Below, piece after piece: positions 1-9,890 of a stretch of DNA of 33,566 bases (positions are counted from its first letter, which is position 1; every line of letters starts with the position of its first letter). The notes under the pieces are model-generated. The model was not told the DNA's origin. It ran no database searches and was given only the letters and a program-made list of their open reading frames with translations. This DNA is from Chitinophagaceae bacterium (lineage in GTDB: Bacteria; Bacteroidota; Bacteroidia; Chitinophagales; Chitinophagaceae), in assembly GCA_947447265.1 (NCBI GenBank), contig CANFKC010000050.1, positions 1-33,566 of the forward strand, given 5' to 3'. The position numbers and the translations under genes were made by a program.

Positions 1-500
1 GTGTGTAAATCTCTGTCAACGGTTAGGTATAGCCTTACCTTCTTTTTAGTTTTTCGCATAGTTTTATTTTTTTAGTATGCTTTTATTTTTCGCCACAAAC
101 TGTTACTATAAGTGGCTTGTACAATTAATATTAATAAGTAGCGAGAAAAACAAGAAAAGACCAAAAAACAGGCAAAAAATCGTTAAAAAAGATAATAAAT
201 GACAAAAAGTGACAATGTCATTTTTAATATGACACTACGCACACGAATACTATCTATGAGAAAGTGACAAGCAGAATATACATATTAATATGTTTAGGCT
301 ACCAACTTGTAAACTGTAGAAGCAGATAATGCTATTATTTACCAGTAGAATATGGTTTCAAGTGTGCTTCAGCCAGGGATAGTTCAGTAAAATCTATAAA
401 CGGGGGAAGATAAACATGAAAAATTTAGTATATGATAGTTGTAAACTACTGGTAATCAGCACCAAAAAAACACCGTAAAATACACAATATCTTGCCCCAC
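1..500. other. AT-rich gene-free stretch with a TGACA-containing inverted repeat
   Basis: No open frame with coding character is visible on either strand. An 8-bp inverted repeat (AAATGACA at 197-204, TGTCATTT at 216-223) sits among further ATGACA/GTGACA motifs near 209, 229 and 264. This could be an operator-like cluster for a gene left of the window, but no downstream gene is visible to support that. Confidence 0.4.
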
Positions 501-520
501 TTTCAAAAATGTCTTGCCCC

Positions 521-567
521 AAAAGGAAAAAGCCTCGATAATCTATTGATTATCAAGGCTTTAGCTT
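521..567 (-). terminator. Rho-independent terminator after tRNA-Ser
   Basis: Read on the minus strand, a long stem (AAAGCCTTGATAAT pairing with ATTATCGAGGCTTT around a short loop) is followed by TTCCTTTT. It starts about 15 nt beyond the 3' end of tRNA-Ser, so it is the expected terminator of that transcript. Confidence 0.8.
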
Positions 568-577
568 TTTCTTTCTG

Positions 578-666
578 CGGAGGGATAGGGATTCGAACCC
601 TAGATACCCTTTGACAGGTATACACACTTTCCAGGCGTGCCTCTTCAACCACTCGAGCATCTCTCC
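578..666 (-). tRNA. tRNA-Ser (anticodon GGA)
   Basis: The minus strand folds into a class II tRNA of 89 nt. The acceptor stem is GGAGAGA with TCCCTCC (one A-C mismatch at the fifth pair), the anticodon loop is CTGGAAA giving anticodon GGA, the long variable arm is closed by ATACC/GGTAT, the T arm contains GGTTCGAATCC, and G is the discriminator base. The long variable arm, the anticodon and the G discriminator all indicate serine (UCC/UCU codons). CCA is not fully encoded. Confidence 0.95.
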
Positions 667-706
667 TTTCATTAACCATAGCTATTAAGCGACGGCTAAG
701 GAACTG

Positions 707-714
707 CAAATGTA
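707..714 (-). promoter_or_regulatory. -7 element of the tRNA-Ser promoter
   Basis: On the minus strand this reads TACATTTG, a perfect match to the Bacteroidota -7 consensus TAnnTTTG, 41 nt upstream of the mature tRNA 5' end. The -33 region would fall in the adjacent heptad array and shows no clear TTTG. Confidence 0.6.
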
Positions 715-720
715 GGATTT

Positions 721-757
721 TAAATGGTAAATTGTTAATGGTAAACGATAAATTGTT
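721..757. repeat. Degenerate 7-bp repeat array upstream of tRNA-Ser
   Basis: The + strand reads as heptads of the type GGTAAAT, TGTTAAT, GGTAAAC, GATAAAT. The array is an inverted counterpart of the one at 853-887: about 20 bases starting TAAATGGTAAATT match with few changes when one is reverse-complemented. The two arms enclose the rpoC terminator. Confidence 0.65.
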
Positions 758-803
758 TCGCATAAGCGCTATTGTTACCTGCCTTATATTCCGGTCGAAA
801 TCT

Positions 804-840
804 CTAAAAAAATAAGCCGCTTCGTTTCCGAAGCGGCTTA
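804..840 (-). terminator. Rho-independent terminator of rpoBC
   Basis: A perfect 12-bp stem (TAAGCCGCTTCG with CGAAGCGGCTTA, 4-nt loop) at 813-840 is followed on the minus strand by seven T residues. It lies about 50 nt past the rpoC stop codon and should end the rpoB-rpoC transcript. Confidence 0.93.
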
Positions 841-852
841 ATAATTAAGCGG

Positions 853-887
853 CAATTTATCATTTATAATTTACCATTTACAATTGA
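853..887. repeat. Degenerate 7-bp repeat array abutting the rpoC stop codon
   Basis: On the minus strand, directly after the rpoC TAA, the sequence runs in heptads: TCAATTG, TAAATGG, TAAATTA, TAAATGA, TAAATTG. The 7-nt periodicity is unbroken for five units. The array fills the space between the stop codon and the terminator. Confidence 0.75.
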
Positions 888-3800
888 TTACTCTTCTTCG
901 TCAAACTGCAACACGTCTTTGTTTGCCATCAGTAAGTCGAATTCTTCTTTAGAACCAACAACCATGTCATCGAAGTCGCGCATACCGGTACCGGCTGGTA
1001 TCAGGTTACCTGTAATAACGTTTTCTTTCAGGCCTATCAGGCTATCAGATTTACCGTTAATAGCAGCCTGAGAAAGTACCTTGGTAGTTTCCTGGAACGA
1101 AGCGGCTGATATCCAGCTCTGCGTACCTAACGATGCCTTGGTAATACCTAACAACATTGGTGAAGATGTTGCAGGGTTAGCGTCGCGGTATTCAACAAGC
1201 TTCTTATCTGCACGGCGTAATGTACTGTTCTCTTCACGCAATTCACGTAAAGTAACTATCTGGCCAGGATGCAGCTTATCTGATGCTCCTGATTCTGTTA
1301 CAACCTTCTTGTCATAGATCCAGTCATTCTCATCCATGAAGTCGAATTTATCAACTGTATCTTCTTCAAGGAATTTAGTATCACCCGGATCAACGATGTT
1401 TACTTTACGCATCATCTGGCGAACGATAACTTCAACGTGTTTGTCATTGATCTTCACACCCTGTAAACGATATACTTCCTGTATTTCATTTACCAGGTAT
1501 TCCTGAACTGCGAAAGGTCCTTTAATTGACAGGATATCGCTTGGCGTGGTAGCACCATCAGAAAGTGATGTACCTGCTTTTACGAAGTCACCATCCTGCA
1601 CCATGATGTGGCGGGTAAGTGGAACCAGGTATTTCTTAACCAGTCCTTCGCGTGATTCAACAATGATTTCACGGTTACCACGCTTAACACTACCAAATGC
1701 AACAACACCGTCAATTTCAGCAACGATAGCAGGGTTACTTGGGTTACGAGCCTCGAACAACTCGGTAACTCGTGGAAGACCACCCGTGATATCTCGTGAA
1801 CGACCCATAACACGTGGTATCTTAACAAGAACCTGACCGTTATGTACTTCTTCGTCAATGTTCACAACAATGTGCGAACCTACCGGTAAGTTATACAACT
1901 TGATCTCCTTGCCTTCAACAATGATGGCAGGTATCTTGGTCTTATCTTTAGTTTCAATAACCACTTTCTCGCGGTGACCAGTTTGTTCGTCAGCTTCTTC
2001 ACGGTAAGTTACACCGTCAATAATGTTTTCAAACTTCACTTTACCACTCACTTCAGATATGATAACCGCATTGAACGGATCCCATGTGCAAATCACATCG
2101 CCCTTAGCAATTTTCTTGCCGTTGCTTATCTTCAGTATAGAACCATAAGGTACGTTGTTGGTAATGAGCAAACGATCGTTTGTTACATCAACAATACGCA
2201 CTTCACCTGTACGGCCAATTACAATGATCTGCTCTTCGCCAGATTCATCTTTGTACTTGGTAGTACGCAGACCGTCAAACTGGATAGTACCATCGAAACG
2301 TGCAACCATCTGCGACTCGGTAGATGATGAGTTCGCCACACCACCAACGTGGAACGTACGAAGTGTCAACTGTGTACCTGGCTCACCAATGGACTGTGCT
2401 GCAATAATACCTACCGCATCACCCTTCTGGGTCATGTAACCGGTTGCAAGGTTTTTACCATAGCATTTAGAACATACTCCGCGGCGGCTTTCGCAAGTCA
2501 GTACAGAACGTATTTCTACTGTTTCAATACCACCATCGTCAATCCTGCGTGCAATGTCTTCAGTTATTTCTTCACCTGCAGCAGCTATTAATACTTCACT
2601 TATAGGGTCGTAAACATTGTGTAATGATGTACGGCCTAGTATACGGTCATACAATGGTTCTACTATATCTTCATTGTCTTTCAACGCTGAAGTTGCAATA
2701 CCACGTAATGTGCCGCAATCTTCGAAAGTAATTACCACATCCTGCGCCACATCCACCAGACGACGGGTCAGATAACCCGCATCCGCTGTTTTAAGGGCGG
2801 TATCCGCAAGACCCTTACGGGCACCGTGCGTAGAAATGAAGTACTCCAATACACTCAAACCAACTTTAAAGTTAGAAAGGATCGGGTTTTCAATAATTTC
2901 AGAACCCGATGAACCACTACGACGTGGTTTAGCCATCAGACCCCTTAAACCAGCCAGCTGCTTAACCTGCTGTTTAGAACCACGCGCACCCGAATCAAGC
3001 ATCATGTAAACAGAGTTGAAACCTTGTTTATCAGCTGCCATCTCGCGGATAAGCGTTTCTGTTACGCGGGTATCCACACGCGACCAGATATCGATGATTT
3101 GGTTATAACGTTCATTATTGGTAATAAGACCCATATTGTAGTTATCCCAAACTTCATTCACTTCTACCTGTGCATTTGCAATCAATTGCTCCTTAACATC
3201 AGGAACAGTAAGATCCTTAATGTTAAACGACAATCCACCACGGAATGCGGTACGGAAACCTAATGTCTTGATATCATCAAGGAAGGCAACCGTTTTAGGT
3301 ATGTTAGTATTTTTAAGGATGTCACCAATGATCTCCCTTAATGATTTCTTAGTTAACAGCGCATTTACGAAACCGTTCTCCTTAGGTACGTATTGGTTGA
3401 AGATAACACGACCAACGGTAGTTTCGATGAACTGCATTTTAAGGTTACCCTCAGCATCACGCATGTTAGCCTTGATCTTGATCCAGGCATGCAAGTCAGC
3501 ACGGCCTTCGTTGTGGGCTATTACCACTTCTTCAGCGCTGTAGTATGCTTTGTTTTCACCCTTTACTTTTTCAGTATCGGTTGATTTTTTACCCTTAGAG
3601 ATGTAATACAGACCAAGTACCATGTCCTGAGAAGGAAGAGTGATTGGTGTACCATTCTGTGGGTTAAGAATGTTGTGAGAAGCCAGCATTAATATCTGTG
3701 CTTCAAGTATAGCAGCATTGCTCAAAGGAACGTGTACCGCCATCTGGTCACCATCGAAATCCGCATTGAACGCCGAACAAACGAGTGGGTGAAGCTGGAT

Positions 3801-5210
3801 TGCCTTTCCTTCGATCAGTTTTGGCTGGAATGCCTGGATAGACAAACGGTGAAGCGTCGGGGCACGGTTAAGCATGATAGGATGGCCTTTCAGGATGTTC
3901 TCAAGGATATCCCAAACCACCGCTTCTTTACGCTCAACCAGTTTCTTCGCGCTCTTAACGGTTTTAACTATACCTCTTTCAATAAGCTTACGGATGATGA
4001 AAGGTTTGAACAATTCAGCAGCCATATCTTTTGGTAAACCGCACTCATGCAATTTCATTTCAGGACCTACCACGATAACCGAACGACCAGAATAGTCAAC
4101 ACGTTTACCAAGCAAGTTCTGGCGGAAACGACCTTGTTTACCTTTCAGTACGTCAGAAAGTGATTTCAGTGCACGGCCACCTTCAGCCTTAACGGCATTT
4201 GATTTACGGCTGTTATCGAACAGGGAATCCACCGCTTCCTGCAACATACGTTTTTCATTACGTAAGATTACTTCAGGAGCTTTAATTTCTATCAGACGCT
4301 TTAAACGGTTGTTACGGATAATAACACGACGATAAAGGTCATTCAAATCAGATGATGCAAAACGGCCACCATCAAGAGGCACCAACGGACGCAATTCTGG
4401 CGGAATAACCGGAATATACTGCATAACCATCCACTCAAGGCGGTTTTCAATACGGGTATTCGCATCACGGAAAGCTTCTACAACGCTAAGGCGCTTAAGG
4501 GCTTCCTGCTTACGCTGCTGCGATGTTTCGTTTGCTGCTGCATTACGAAGGTCGTAAGACAATTTATCAAGGTCAATACGTGCAAGCAACTGCTGAACAG
4601 CTTCTGCACCCATTTTGCTGATGAATTTGTTAGGGTCTTCATCAGGCAACATGTAATTTTCCTTTGGTAAAGCATCCAGAATTTCCAGATACTCATCTTC
4701 AGTCAATAACTGCTGGTGAGTCGATTCTGAATCTTTAAGGTTAAGCTTGGTACGGATCATATCTTCCGCCTCGCCAGCCTGTATTACTACATAACGCTCG
4801 TAGTAAACAATGCTCTCCATTTTCTTTGAAGAAACACCTAACAGGTAACCAATTTTATTAGGTAAGCTTTTGAAGTACCAGATGTGAACGATAGGCACAA
4901 CCAGTTTGATATGGCCCAGACGCTCACGGCGCACTTTCTTTTCCGTTACTTCAACACCGCAACGGTCGCAAACGATACCCTTATAACGGATACGCTTGTA
5001 CTTACCGCAAAAACATTCGTAATCCTTAACCGGTCCGAATATTTTTTCGCAGAACAAACCATCACGCTCGGGTTTGTACGTACGGTAGTTGATTGTTTCA
5101 GGCTTCAACACCTCGCCATAAGAGCGGTCAAGAATCGCATCAGGTGATGCAAGACTAATGGTGATCTTATTAAATCCAGGCCTCGGCCTGTTATCTTTTT
5201 TTATAGCCAT
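888..5210 (-). CDS. rpoC: DNA-directed RNA polymerase subunit beta'
   Basis: This is the catalytic beta' subunit of RNA polymerase, 1440 residues, a normal Bacteroidota length. The N-terminal zinc site is Cys66, Cys68, Cys81 and Cys84. The active-site motif NADFDGD lies at 482-488 and supplies the three Mg-chelating aspartates D484, D486 and D488. The second zinc site uses Cys832, Cys906, Cys913 and Cys916. The trigger-loop region is recognisable after residue 916 by [16 protein letters not shown]. The start ATG at 5210 gives the conserved N-terminus [13 protein letters not shown]; there is no Shine-Dalgarno, as is usual in the phylum. It lies downstream of rpoB on the same strand but is separated from it by about 490 nt holding a four-helix-bundle gene, so co-transcription crosses that insert. 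The overlapping frames on the other strand look like shadows. Confidence 0.99.
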   Translation of the reverse strand: MAIKKDNRPRPGFNKITISLASPDAILDRSYGEVLKPETINYRTYKPERDGLFCEKIFGPVKDYECFCGKYKRIRYKGIVCDRCGVEVTEKKVRRERLGHIKLVVPIVHIWYFKSLPNKIGYLLGVSSKKMESIVYYERYVVIQAGEAEDMIRTKLNLKDSESTHQQLLTEDEYLEILDALPKENYMLPDEDPNKFISKMGAEAVQQLLARIDLDKLSYDLRNAAANETSQQRKQEALKRLSVVEAFRDANTRIENRLEWMVMQYIPVIPPELRPLVPLDGGRFASSDLNDLYRRVIIRNNRLKRLIEIKAPEVILRNEKRMLQEAVDSLFDNSRKSNAVKAEGGRALKSLSDVLKGKQGRFRQNLLGKRVDYSGRSVIVVGPEMKLHECGLPKDMAAELFKPFIIRKLIERGIVKTVKSAKKLVERKEAVVWDILENILKGHPIMLNRAPTLHRLSIQAFQPKLIEGKAIQLHPLVCSAFNADFDGDQMAVHVPLSNAAILEAQILMLASHNILNPQNGTPITLPSQDMVLGLYYISKGKKSTDTEKVKGENKAYYSAEEVVIAHNEGRADLHAWIKIKANMRDAEGNLKMQFIETTVGRVIFNQYVPKENGFVNALLTKKSLREIIGDILKNTNIPKTVAFLDDIKTLGFRTAFRGGLSFNIKDLTVPDVKEQLIANAQVEVNEVWDNYNMGLITNNERYNQIIDIWSRVDTRVTETLIREMAADKQGFNSVYMMLDSGARGSKQQVKQLAGLRGLMAKPRRSGSSGSEIIENPILSNFKVGLSVLEYFISTHGARKGLADTALKTADAGYLTRRLVDVAQDVVITFEDCGTLRGIATSALKDNEDIVEPLYDRILGRTSLHNVYDPISEVLIAAAGEEITEDIARRIDDGGIETVEIRSVLTCESRRGVCSKCYGKNLATGYMTQKGDAVGIIAAQSIGEPGTQLTLRTFHVGGVANSSSTESQMVARFDGTIQFDGLRTTKYKDESGEEQIIVIGRTGEVRIVDVTNDRLLITNNVPYGSILKISNGKKIAKGDVICTWDPFNAVIISEVSGKVKFENIIDGVTYREEADEQTGHREKVVIETKDKTKIPAIIVEGKEIKLYNLPVGSHIVVNIDEEVHNGQVLVKIPRVMGRSRDITGGLPRVTELFEARNPSNPAIVAEIDGVVAFGSVKRGNREIIVESREGLVKKYLVPLTRHIMVQDGDFVKAGTSLSDGATTPSDILSIKGPFAVQEYLVNEIQEVYRLQGVKINDKHVEVIVRQMMRKVNIVDPGDTKFLEEDTVDKFDFMDENDWIYDKKVVTESGASDKLHPGQIVTLRELREENSTLRRADKKLVEYRDANPATSSPMLLGITKASLGTQSWISAASFQETTKVLSQAAINGKSDSLIGLKENVITGNLIPAGTGMRDFDDMVVGSKEEFDLLMANKDVLQFDEEE

Positions 5211-5215
5211 TTAAA

Positions 5216-5250
5216 GAGTATTTAGTATTTAGTACATAGTAGATAGTATC
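5216..5250. repeat. Degenerate 7-bp repeat array just upstream of the rpoC start
   Basis: The + strand reads GAGTATT, TAGTATT, TAGTACA, TAGTAGA, TAGTATC, five consecutive heptads of consensus TAGTANN. It ends 5 nt before the rpoC ATG on the minus strand, so it lies in the rpoC leader. The array at 5669-5706 uses the same units in the opposite orientation, on the other side of the four-helix-bundle gene. Confidence 0.8.
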
Positions 5251-5307
5251 GCTTAAATAGTTCTCTGCTACAGTGTTTGATTAATAGTTATTAATTGTTT
5301 CAGTATC

Positions 5308-5664
5308 TTAATCTGCTTTTAACGAGTTGTGCAACGAATACAACATTTTATGTATTCCTGTTAAATCCGTTAAAAGCAGATTGTGATATTCATCATTTAT
5401 ATAACCTAATTTCTTACTAATAATAATTTGCGTTTCAAGTTCATGAGCAGAGCCTAAAGAAATAGTCAAAAACTGTTTAAACCATGCATTTGTATTTCTT
5501 CCGGCACCCTCTGAAATGTTACTTGGTATAGAAGTTGCAGCCCTTTGCATTTGTGATATAAGTCCGAATTTCTCTTCTTTCGGAAAACCTTTAGTGACAT
5601 CGTAAATCTTAACAACTAAGTCAATCGATTTTTGCCAAACTATCAATTCTCTAAAATTATTCAT
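5308..5664 (-). CDS. Four-helix-bundle protein (S23/IVS family, TIGR02436-like)
   Basis: This 118-residue protein has the family signature: W10 early in helix 1, an IYDVTKGFP turn, GLISQMQRAATSIPSNISEG across helices 2 and 3, and the late motif SLGSAHELETQ. The family is known from intervening sequences in 23S rRNA genes and is structurally related to the Avd accessory protein of diversity-generating retroelements; its biochemical role outside DGRs is unclear. The gene interrupts the rpoB-rpoC spacer in the same orientation as both neighbours. Heptad arrays of one family in inverted orientation flank it at 5216-5250 and 5669-5706. It has no promoter of its own that I can see and is probably carried on the rpoBC transcript. 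Family assignment is firm; any function is not. Confidence 0.9.
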   Translation of the reverse strand: MNNFRELIVWQKSIDLVVKIYDVTKGFPKEEKFGLISQMQRAATSIPSNISEGAGRNTNAWFKQFLTISLGSAHELETQIIISKKLGYINDEYHNLLLTDLTGIHKMLYSLHNSLKAD

Positions 5665-5668
5665 TCAA

Positions 5669-5706
5669 CCGTCTATCTACTAAATACTATGGACTATGTA
5701 CTACTA
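5669..5706. repeat. Degenerate 7-bp repeat array containing the rpoB stop codon
   Basis: On the minus strand the rpoB TAG is followed by TAGTACA, TAGTCCA, TAGTATT, TAGTAGA and TAGACGG. The stop codon is in register with the TAG of the heptads. Three units (TAGTACA, TAGTATT, TAGTAGA) also occur in the array at 5216-5250, but on the opposite strand. Confidence 0.8.
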
Positions 5707-8700
5707 CTCAAATTTCAATTCCAGACCTAAACCACGTAACTCATTAACCAATACGTTGAAGGACTCTGGAATACCTGCTTTAGGTACATTATCGCCCTTA
5801 ACAATGGCTTCATAAGTCTTGGCACGGCCAACAATATCATCCGATTTCAGCGTCAACAACTCCTGAAGGATATTAGAAGCACCATATGCCTCCAATGCCC
5901 AAACCTCCATCTCACCAAAACGCTGACCACCGAACTGTGCCTTACCACCCAATGGCTGCTGTGTAATAAGACTGTACGGCCCGATTGAACGTGCGTGCAT
6001 CTTATCATCAACCATGTGATGCAGTTTAATGATATAGATAATACCTACGGTTGCTTTCTGGTGGAAACGTTCGCCGGTTTCACCATCGAACAGGTAAGTA
6101 TGACCGAAGTCAGGTAAGCCTGCTTTAATAATAAGGTCTTCAATTTCCTTAACAGAAGCACCGTCGAAGATAGGAGTAGCAAACTTGATACCCAACTTCT
6201 CACCGGCCCATCCTAAGATGGTTTCATAGATCTGTCCAAGGTTCATACGGGAAGGTACACCTAGTGGGTTAAGTACTACGTCAACCGGAGTACCATCTTC
6301 CAGGAATGGCATATCTTCTTCGCGAACAATCCTTGCAACAATACCCTTGTTACCGTGACGACCCGCCATTTTATCACCCACCTTCAGCTTACGCTTGCTG
6401 GCCAGGTAAACTTTAGCCAGTTTCAATACACCCGCTGGTAATTCATCACCGATGCTCAGGTTGAATTTCTCACGTTTGTAACGGCCTATTTCTTCGTTAA
6501 ATTTAATGTTGTAGTTGTGCAATAACTGGTTGATCAGACCATCAGTTTCCGCATCGCCAGTCCAACCTAATGGATTAACATTTGCGTAGTCGATAGAACC
6601 CAAAGTTTTTGAGTTGAATTTACCACCCTTGCTCAGCACAGTTTCACCAAAGTTGTTGGTAACACCCAATGAATTCCTGTCTTTCAACAAGATCATCAGT
6701 TTTTCCAACAGGAAGTTCTTAACGTCTTCCCTGTTCTTTTCGTGAACTTTTTCTATTTTCTCAATAGCCGCTTTTTCACGAACCTTTGAGTTTTTATCCT
6801 TCTTGGCGCGTTGGAACAATTGCTTGCTCACAACAATCCCTTCTGTTCCGCTTGGTGCTTTCAATGAAGCATCTTTCGCATCACCGGCTTTATCACCGAA
6901 GATAGCACGTAACAGTTTTTCTTCAGGAGTCGGGTCAGTTTCGCCCTTAGGAGTGATTTTACCAATCAGGATATCGCCTTCTTTAACGTGCGCACCTATA
7001 CGGATAATACCATGCTCATCCAGGTCTTTAGTAGCTTCTTCACTTACGTTCGGGATATCTGGAGTTAATTCCTCTTCACCTAACTTAGTGTCACGTACTT
7101 CCAGCTCATACTCATCAATGTGTACAGATGTGAACCAGTCATCGCGAACTACTTTTTCATTAATTACAATCGCATCCTCGAAGTTGTAACCTTTCCAAGG
7201 CATGAACGCAACTTTAAGGTTACGGCCCAGCGCCAACTCACCATCTTGTGTTGCATAACCTTCTGTTAAGAAATCACCTTTCTTAACCTTCTGGCCTTTG
7301 CGCACAGCAGGACGTAAGGTAATGCTGGTACTTTGGTTGGTTTTCTTGTACTTGGTAAGCGTGTATATTTTCATGTCGTCTTCAAAAGAAACCAAACGCT
7401 CTTTTTCATCACGATCATAACGTACATAAATATGGTCTGCATCAACGTATTCTACAACACCATCACCTTCAGCGTGTATCTGGATACGTGCATCACGGGC
7501 AGCTTTTGCTTCAAGACCAGTACCTACGATAGGCACCTGTGGCTTGATCAGTGGAACTGCCTGACGTTGCATGTTCGATCCCATCAATGCACGGTTGGCA
7601 TCATCATGCTCTAAGAACGGAATCAGCGACGCACTCAAACCAACGATCTGGTTTGGCGCAACGTCCATGTATTCCACTTCATTAGGTTCAAGAATCGGGA
7701 AGTCTCCTGTCTGACGAGATTTGATCTTGTCTTCGGTAAAGTTGCCCTTATCATCCATAGGGATATTTGCCTGCGCGATCTTAGCCAGATCTTCTTCTTC
7801 AGCACTCAGGTAACGATAGCTCTTCAGGTCAACCCTACCCTCTTTTACTTTGTGGTAAGGGGTTTCAATGAAGCCCATGTCGTTGATCTGCGCGTGAACG
7901 CAAAGCGTAGAGATAAGACCAATGTTCGGGCCTTCCGGAGTTTCAATAGTACACAAACGGCCGTAGTGGCTATAGTGAACGTCACGAACCTCAAAGCCTG
8001 CACGCTCACGACTCAAACCACCAGGTCCGAGCGCCGAAATACGCCTTTTGTGCGTAATTTCAGAAAGCGGGTTGGTCTGATCGAGGAACTGCGATAACTG
8101 CGAAGTACCAAAGAACGAATTGATAACAGAAGAAAGGGTACGTGCATTAATAAGGTCAATTGGCGTAAACACCTCATTATCCCTAACGTTCATACGCTCG
8201 CGGATAGTACGTGCCATACGTGCAAGACCTACACCGAACTGAGCGAATAACTGCTCACCCACGGTACGTACACGACGATTGCTCAAGTGGTCAATATCAT
8301 CAATTTCAGCCTTACCGTTGGTTAAACGAACCAGGTACTTAATGATGGAAATGATATCTTCCTTGCTTAATACTTTCGTTTTAAGGTTAATATCTAAACC
8401 TAACTTACGGTTGATCTTGTAACGACCAACTTCACCCAGGTCATAACGCTTATCACTGAAGAATAATTTTTCAATGATACCACGTGCTGTTTCGTCATCC
8501 GGTGCATCAGAGCCACGTAACTGACGATAGATATGCTGAACCGCTTCCAGTTCAGAGTTAGAAGTATCTTTATTTAAGGTATTGTAGATGATAGAATAGT
8601 CACCGCTCACTTCTTCCTTCTGCAGGAATACAGTTTTGATGCCCATTTCCATGATCATCGCTGCGTTTTCTTCATCAAGAACGCTGTCACGGTCTAAAAC

Positions 8701-9516
8701 TACTTCATTACGCTCAATGGTAACCACCTCACCGGTGTCCTCATCAACGAAATCTTCAGTCCAGCTGCGGAGTACGCGTGCTGCCAAACGGCGGTTAAGG
8801 TTAGCTTCCAGCGATTTTCTGTCACCTTTCACTTCATCAGCCATACCGAATAATTCCAGGATGTCCTTATCTGTTTCGTAACCAATGGCACGTAACAAAG
8901 TAGTTACCGGGAATTTCTTTTTACGGTCGATGTAAGCATACATCACGTTATTAATATCGGTAGCGAACTCCATCCAGGCACCCTTGAATGGAATTACACG
9001 CGCACTGTAAATTTTAGTACCATTCGGGTGAACGCTCTGTCCGAAGAATACACCCGGAGAACGATGCAACTGAGATACAACAACACGCTCAGCGCCATTA
9101 ATTACGAAAGTACCACGTGGGGTCATGTATGGGATATTACCCAAAAACACGTCCTGTACAATGGTTTCGAAATCAACGTGCTCTTCATCGTTACAACTTA
9201 ATTTCAGTTTTGCTTTCAGCGGAACTGAATAAGTTAAACCACGCTCCATACACTCTTCAATAGTGTAACGGGGAGGGTCAATGAAGTAGTCCAAAAATTC
9301 CAGAACGAAGATGTTACGCGTGTCGGTGATAGGAAAATTTTCCTTAAACACCCGGAACAATCCCTCGTTATCACGCTTATCGGGCGTAGTTTCGAGCTGG
9401 AAAAAGTCCTGAAACGACTGGAGCTGGATGGCCAACAAATCGGGTGAAGTAGCTACGTCATGTAGCTTTCCGAAATTGTGCCTACCTGAAGCGGTCTTTT
9501 TTTGCGGTATAGCCAT
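5704..9516 (-). CDS. rpoB: DNA-directed RNA polymerase subunit beta
   Basis: This is the beta subunit of RNA polymerase, 1270 residues. The rifampicin-binding cluster is easily read: D479, H489 and S494 correspond to E. coli D516, H526 and S531, and all three are the sensitive-type residues. The C-terminal signature [18 protein letters not shown] is present. The ATG at 9516 opens MAIPQKK. Its stop codon is the first element of a heptad array. It is transcribed from a promoter about 135 nt upstream rather than from a rplJ-rplL operon, because the next upstream gene is an unrelated secreted protein. rpoC follows after a four-helix-bundle insert. Confidence 0.99.
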   Translation of the reverse strand: MAIPQKKTASGRHNFGKLHDVATSPDLLAIQLQSFQDFFQLETTPDKRDNEGLFRVFKENFPITDTRNIFVLEFLDYFIDPPRYTIEECMERGLTYSVPLKAKLKLSCNDEEHVDFETIVQDVFLGNIPYMTPRGTFVINGAERVVVSQLHRSPGVFFGQSVHPNGTKIYSARVIPFKGAWMEFATDINNVMYAYIDRKKKFPVTTLLRAIGYETDKDILELFGMADEVKGDRKSLEANLNRRLAARVLRSWTEDFVDEDTGEVVTIERNEVVLDRDSVLDEENAAMIMEMGIKTVFLQKEEVSGDYSIIYNTLNKDTSNSELEAVQHIYRQLRGSDAPDDETARGIIEKLFFSDKRYDLGEVGRYKINRKLGLDINLKTKVLSKEDIISIIKYLVRLTNGKAEIDDIDHLSNRRVRTVGEQLFAQFGVGLARMARTIRERMNVRDNEVFTPIDLINARTLSSVINSFFGTSQLSQFLDQTNPLSEITHKRRISALGPGGLSRERAGFEVRDVHYSHYGRLCTIETPEGPNIGLISTLCVHAQINDMGFIETPYHKVKEGRVDLKSYRYLSAEEEDLAKIAQANIPMDDKGNFTEDKIKSRQTGDFPILEPNEVEYMDVAPNQIVGLSASLIPFLEHDDANRALMGSNMQRQAVPLIKPQVPIVGTGLEAKAARDARIQIHAEGDGVVEYVDADHIYVRYDRDEKERLVSFEDDMKIYTLTKYKKTNQSTSITLRPAVRKGQKVKKGDFLTEGYATQDGELALGRNLKVAFMPWKGYNFEDAIVINEKVVRDDWFTSVHIDEYELEVRDTKLGEEELTPDIPNVSEEATKDLDEHGIIRIGAHVKEGDILIGKITPKGETDPTPEEKLLRAIFGDKAGDAKDASLKAPSGTEGIVVSKQLFQRAKKDKNSKVREKAAIEKIEKVHEKNREDVKNFLLEKLMILLKDRNSLGVTNNFGETVLSKGGKFNSKTLGSIDYANVNPLGWTGDAETDGLINQLLHNYNIKFNEEIGRYKREKFNLSIGDELPAGVLKLAKVYLASKRKLKVGDKMAGRHGNKGIVARIVREEDMPFLEDGTPVDVVLNPLGVPSRMNLGQIYETILGWAGEKLGIKFATPIFDGASVKEIEDLIIKAGLPDFGHTYLFDGETGERFHQKATVGIIYIIKLHHMVDDKMHARSIGPYSLITQQPLGGKAQFGGQRFGEMEVWALEAYGASNILQELLTLKSDDIVGRAKTYEAIVKGDNVPKAGIPESFNVLVNELRGLGLELKFE

Positions 9517-9552
9517 AGTATTATATAAATCCTGTTTTACGCAATTAAAATC

Positions 9553-9581
9553 CTGTAAAGTAAGCCCAGCCTACCTTACAG
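9553..9581 (-). promoter_or_regulatory. Hairpin in the rpoB leader
   Basis: On the minus strand a 12-bp stem (CTGTAAGGTAGG with CTTACTTTACAG, two G-T pairs) closes a 5-nt CTGGG loop. It starts about 36 nt upstream of the rpoB ATG and lies between the predicted transcription start and the gene. No strong U-run follows, so it looks more like a structured leader than a plain terminator. Confidence 0.55.
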
Positions 9582-9650
9582 TTAAAATAATAGTACTAAA
9601 AAACAATCAAAGTTATTTCGTGCACGTATGTTCCCAAGAAAAAAGGAATG

Positions 9651-9682
9651 CAAAGATATGAAAGAGGCCTTAATTAGTCAAA
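9651..9682 (-). promoter_or_regulatory. Promoter of rpoBC
   Basis: On the minus strand TTTG (9679-9682) is followed after 20 nt by TATCTTTG (9651-9658), matching the Bacteroidota pattern TTTG/TAnnTTTG. Transcription would start near 9645, giving a leader of about 130 nt that includes the hairpin at 9553-9581. The remaining stretch to 9890 is AT-rich with no gene visible. Confidence 0.65.
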
Positions 9683-9890
9683 AAAATATGAATAATTTTC
9701 AAAAAAGGCACGGTTTTTGTGAAAAGCATGCAAAATGGATGTTTTTTAACATTTCATTTTGTTAAGGCTTCGCCAAATAGGTATAAATAGCGCCCAAACG
9801 CAGGATTTTTAACAAAATTTTATGTTAATAAAATTATAAAATGCGATCGCTCCTCATATTCATACAGTACTAATTTTAGTTACAAAACAC

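Noticed and set aside
503-763. 86-codon minus-strand open frame
   Set aside because: It reads straight through tRNA-Ser, its terminator and a heptad array; no protein-like composition.
1081-5147. Several open frames of 60-117 codons opposite or inside rpoC
   Set aside because: Shadows of rpoC codon bias; no start context and no recognisable product.
9843-9850. GCGATCGC, the cyanobacterial HIP1 octamer
   Set aside because: A single copy in a Bacteroidota window is compatible with chance.
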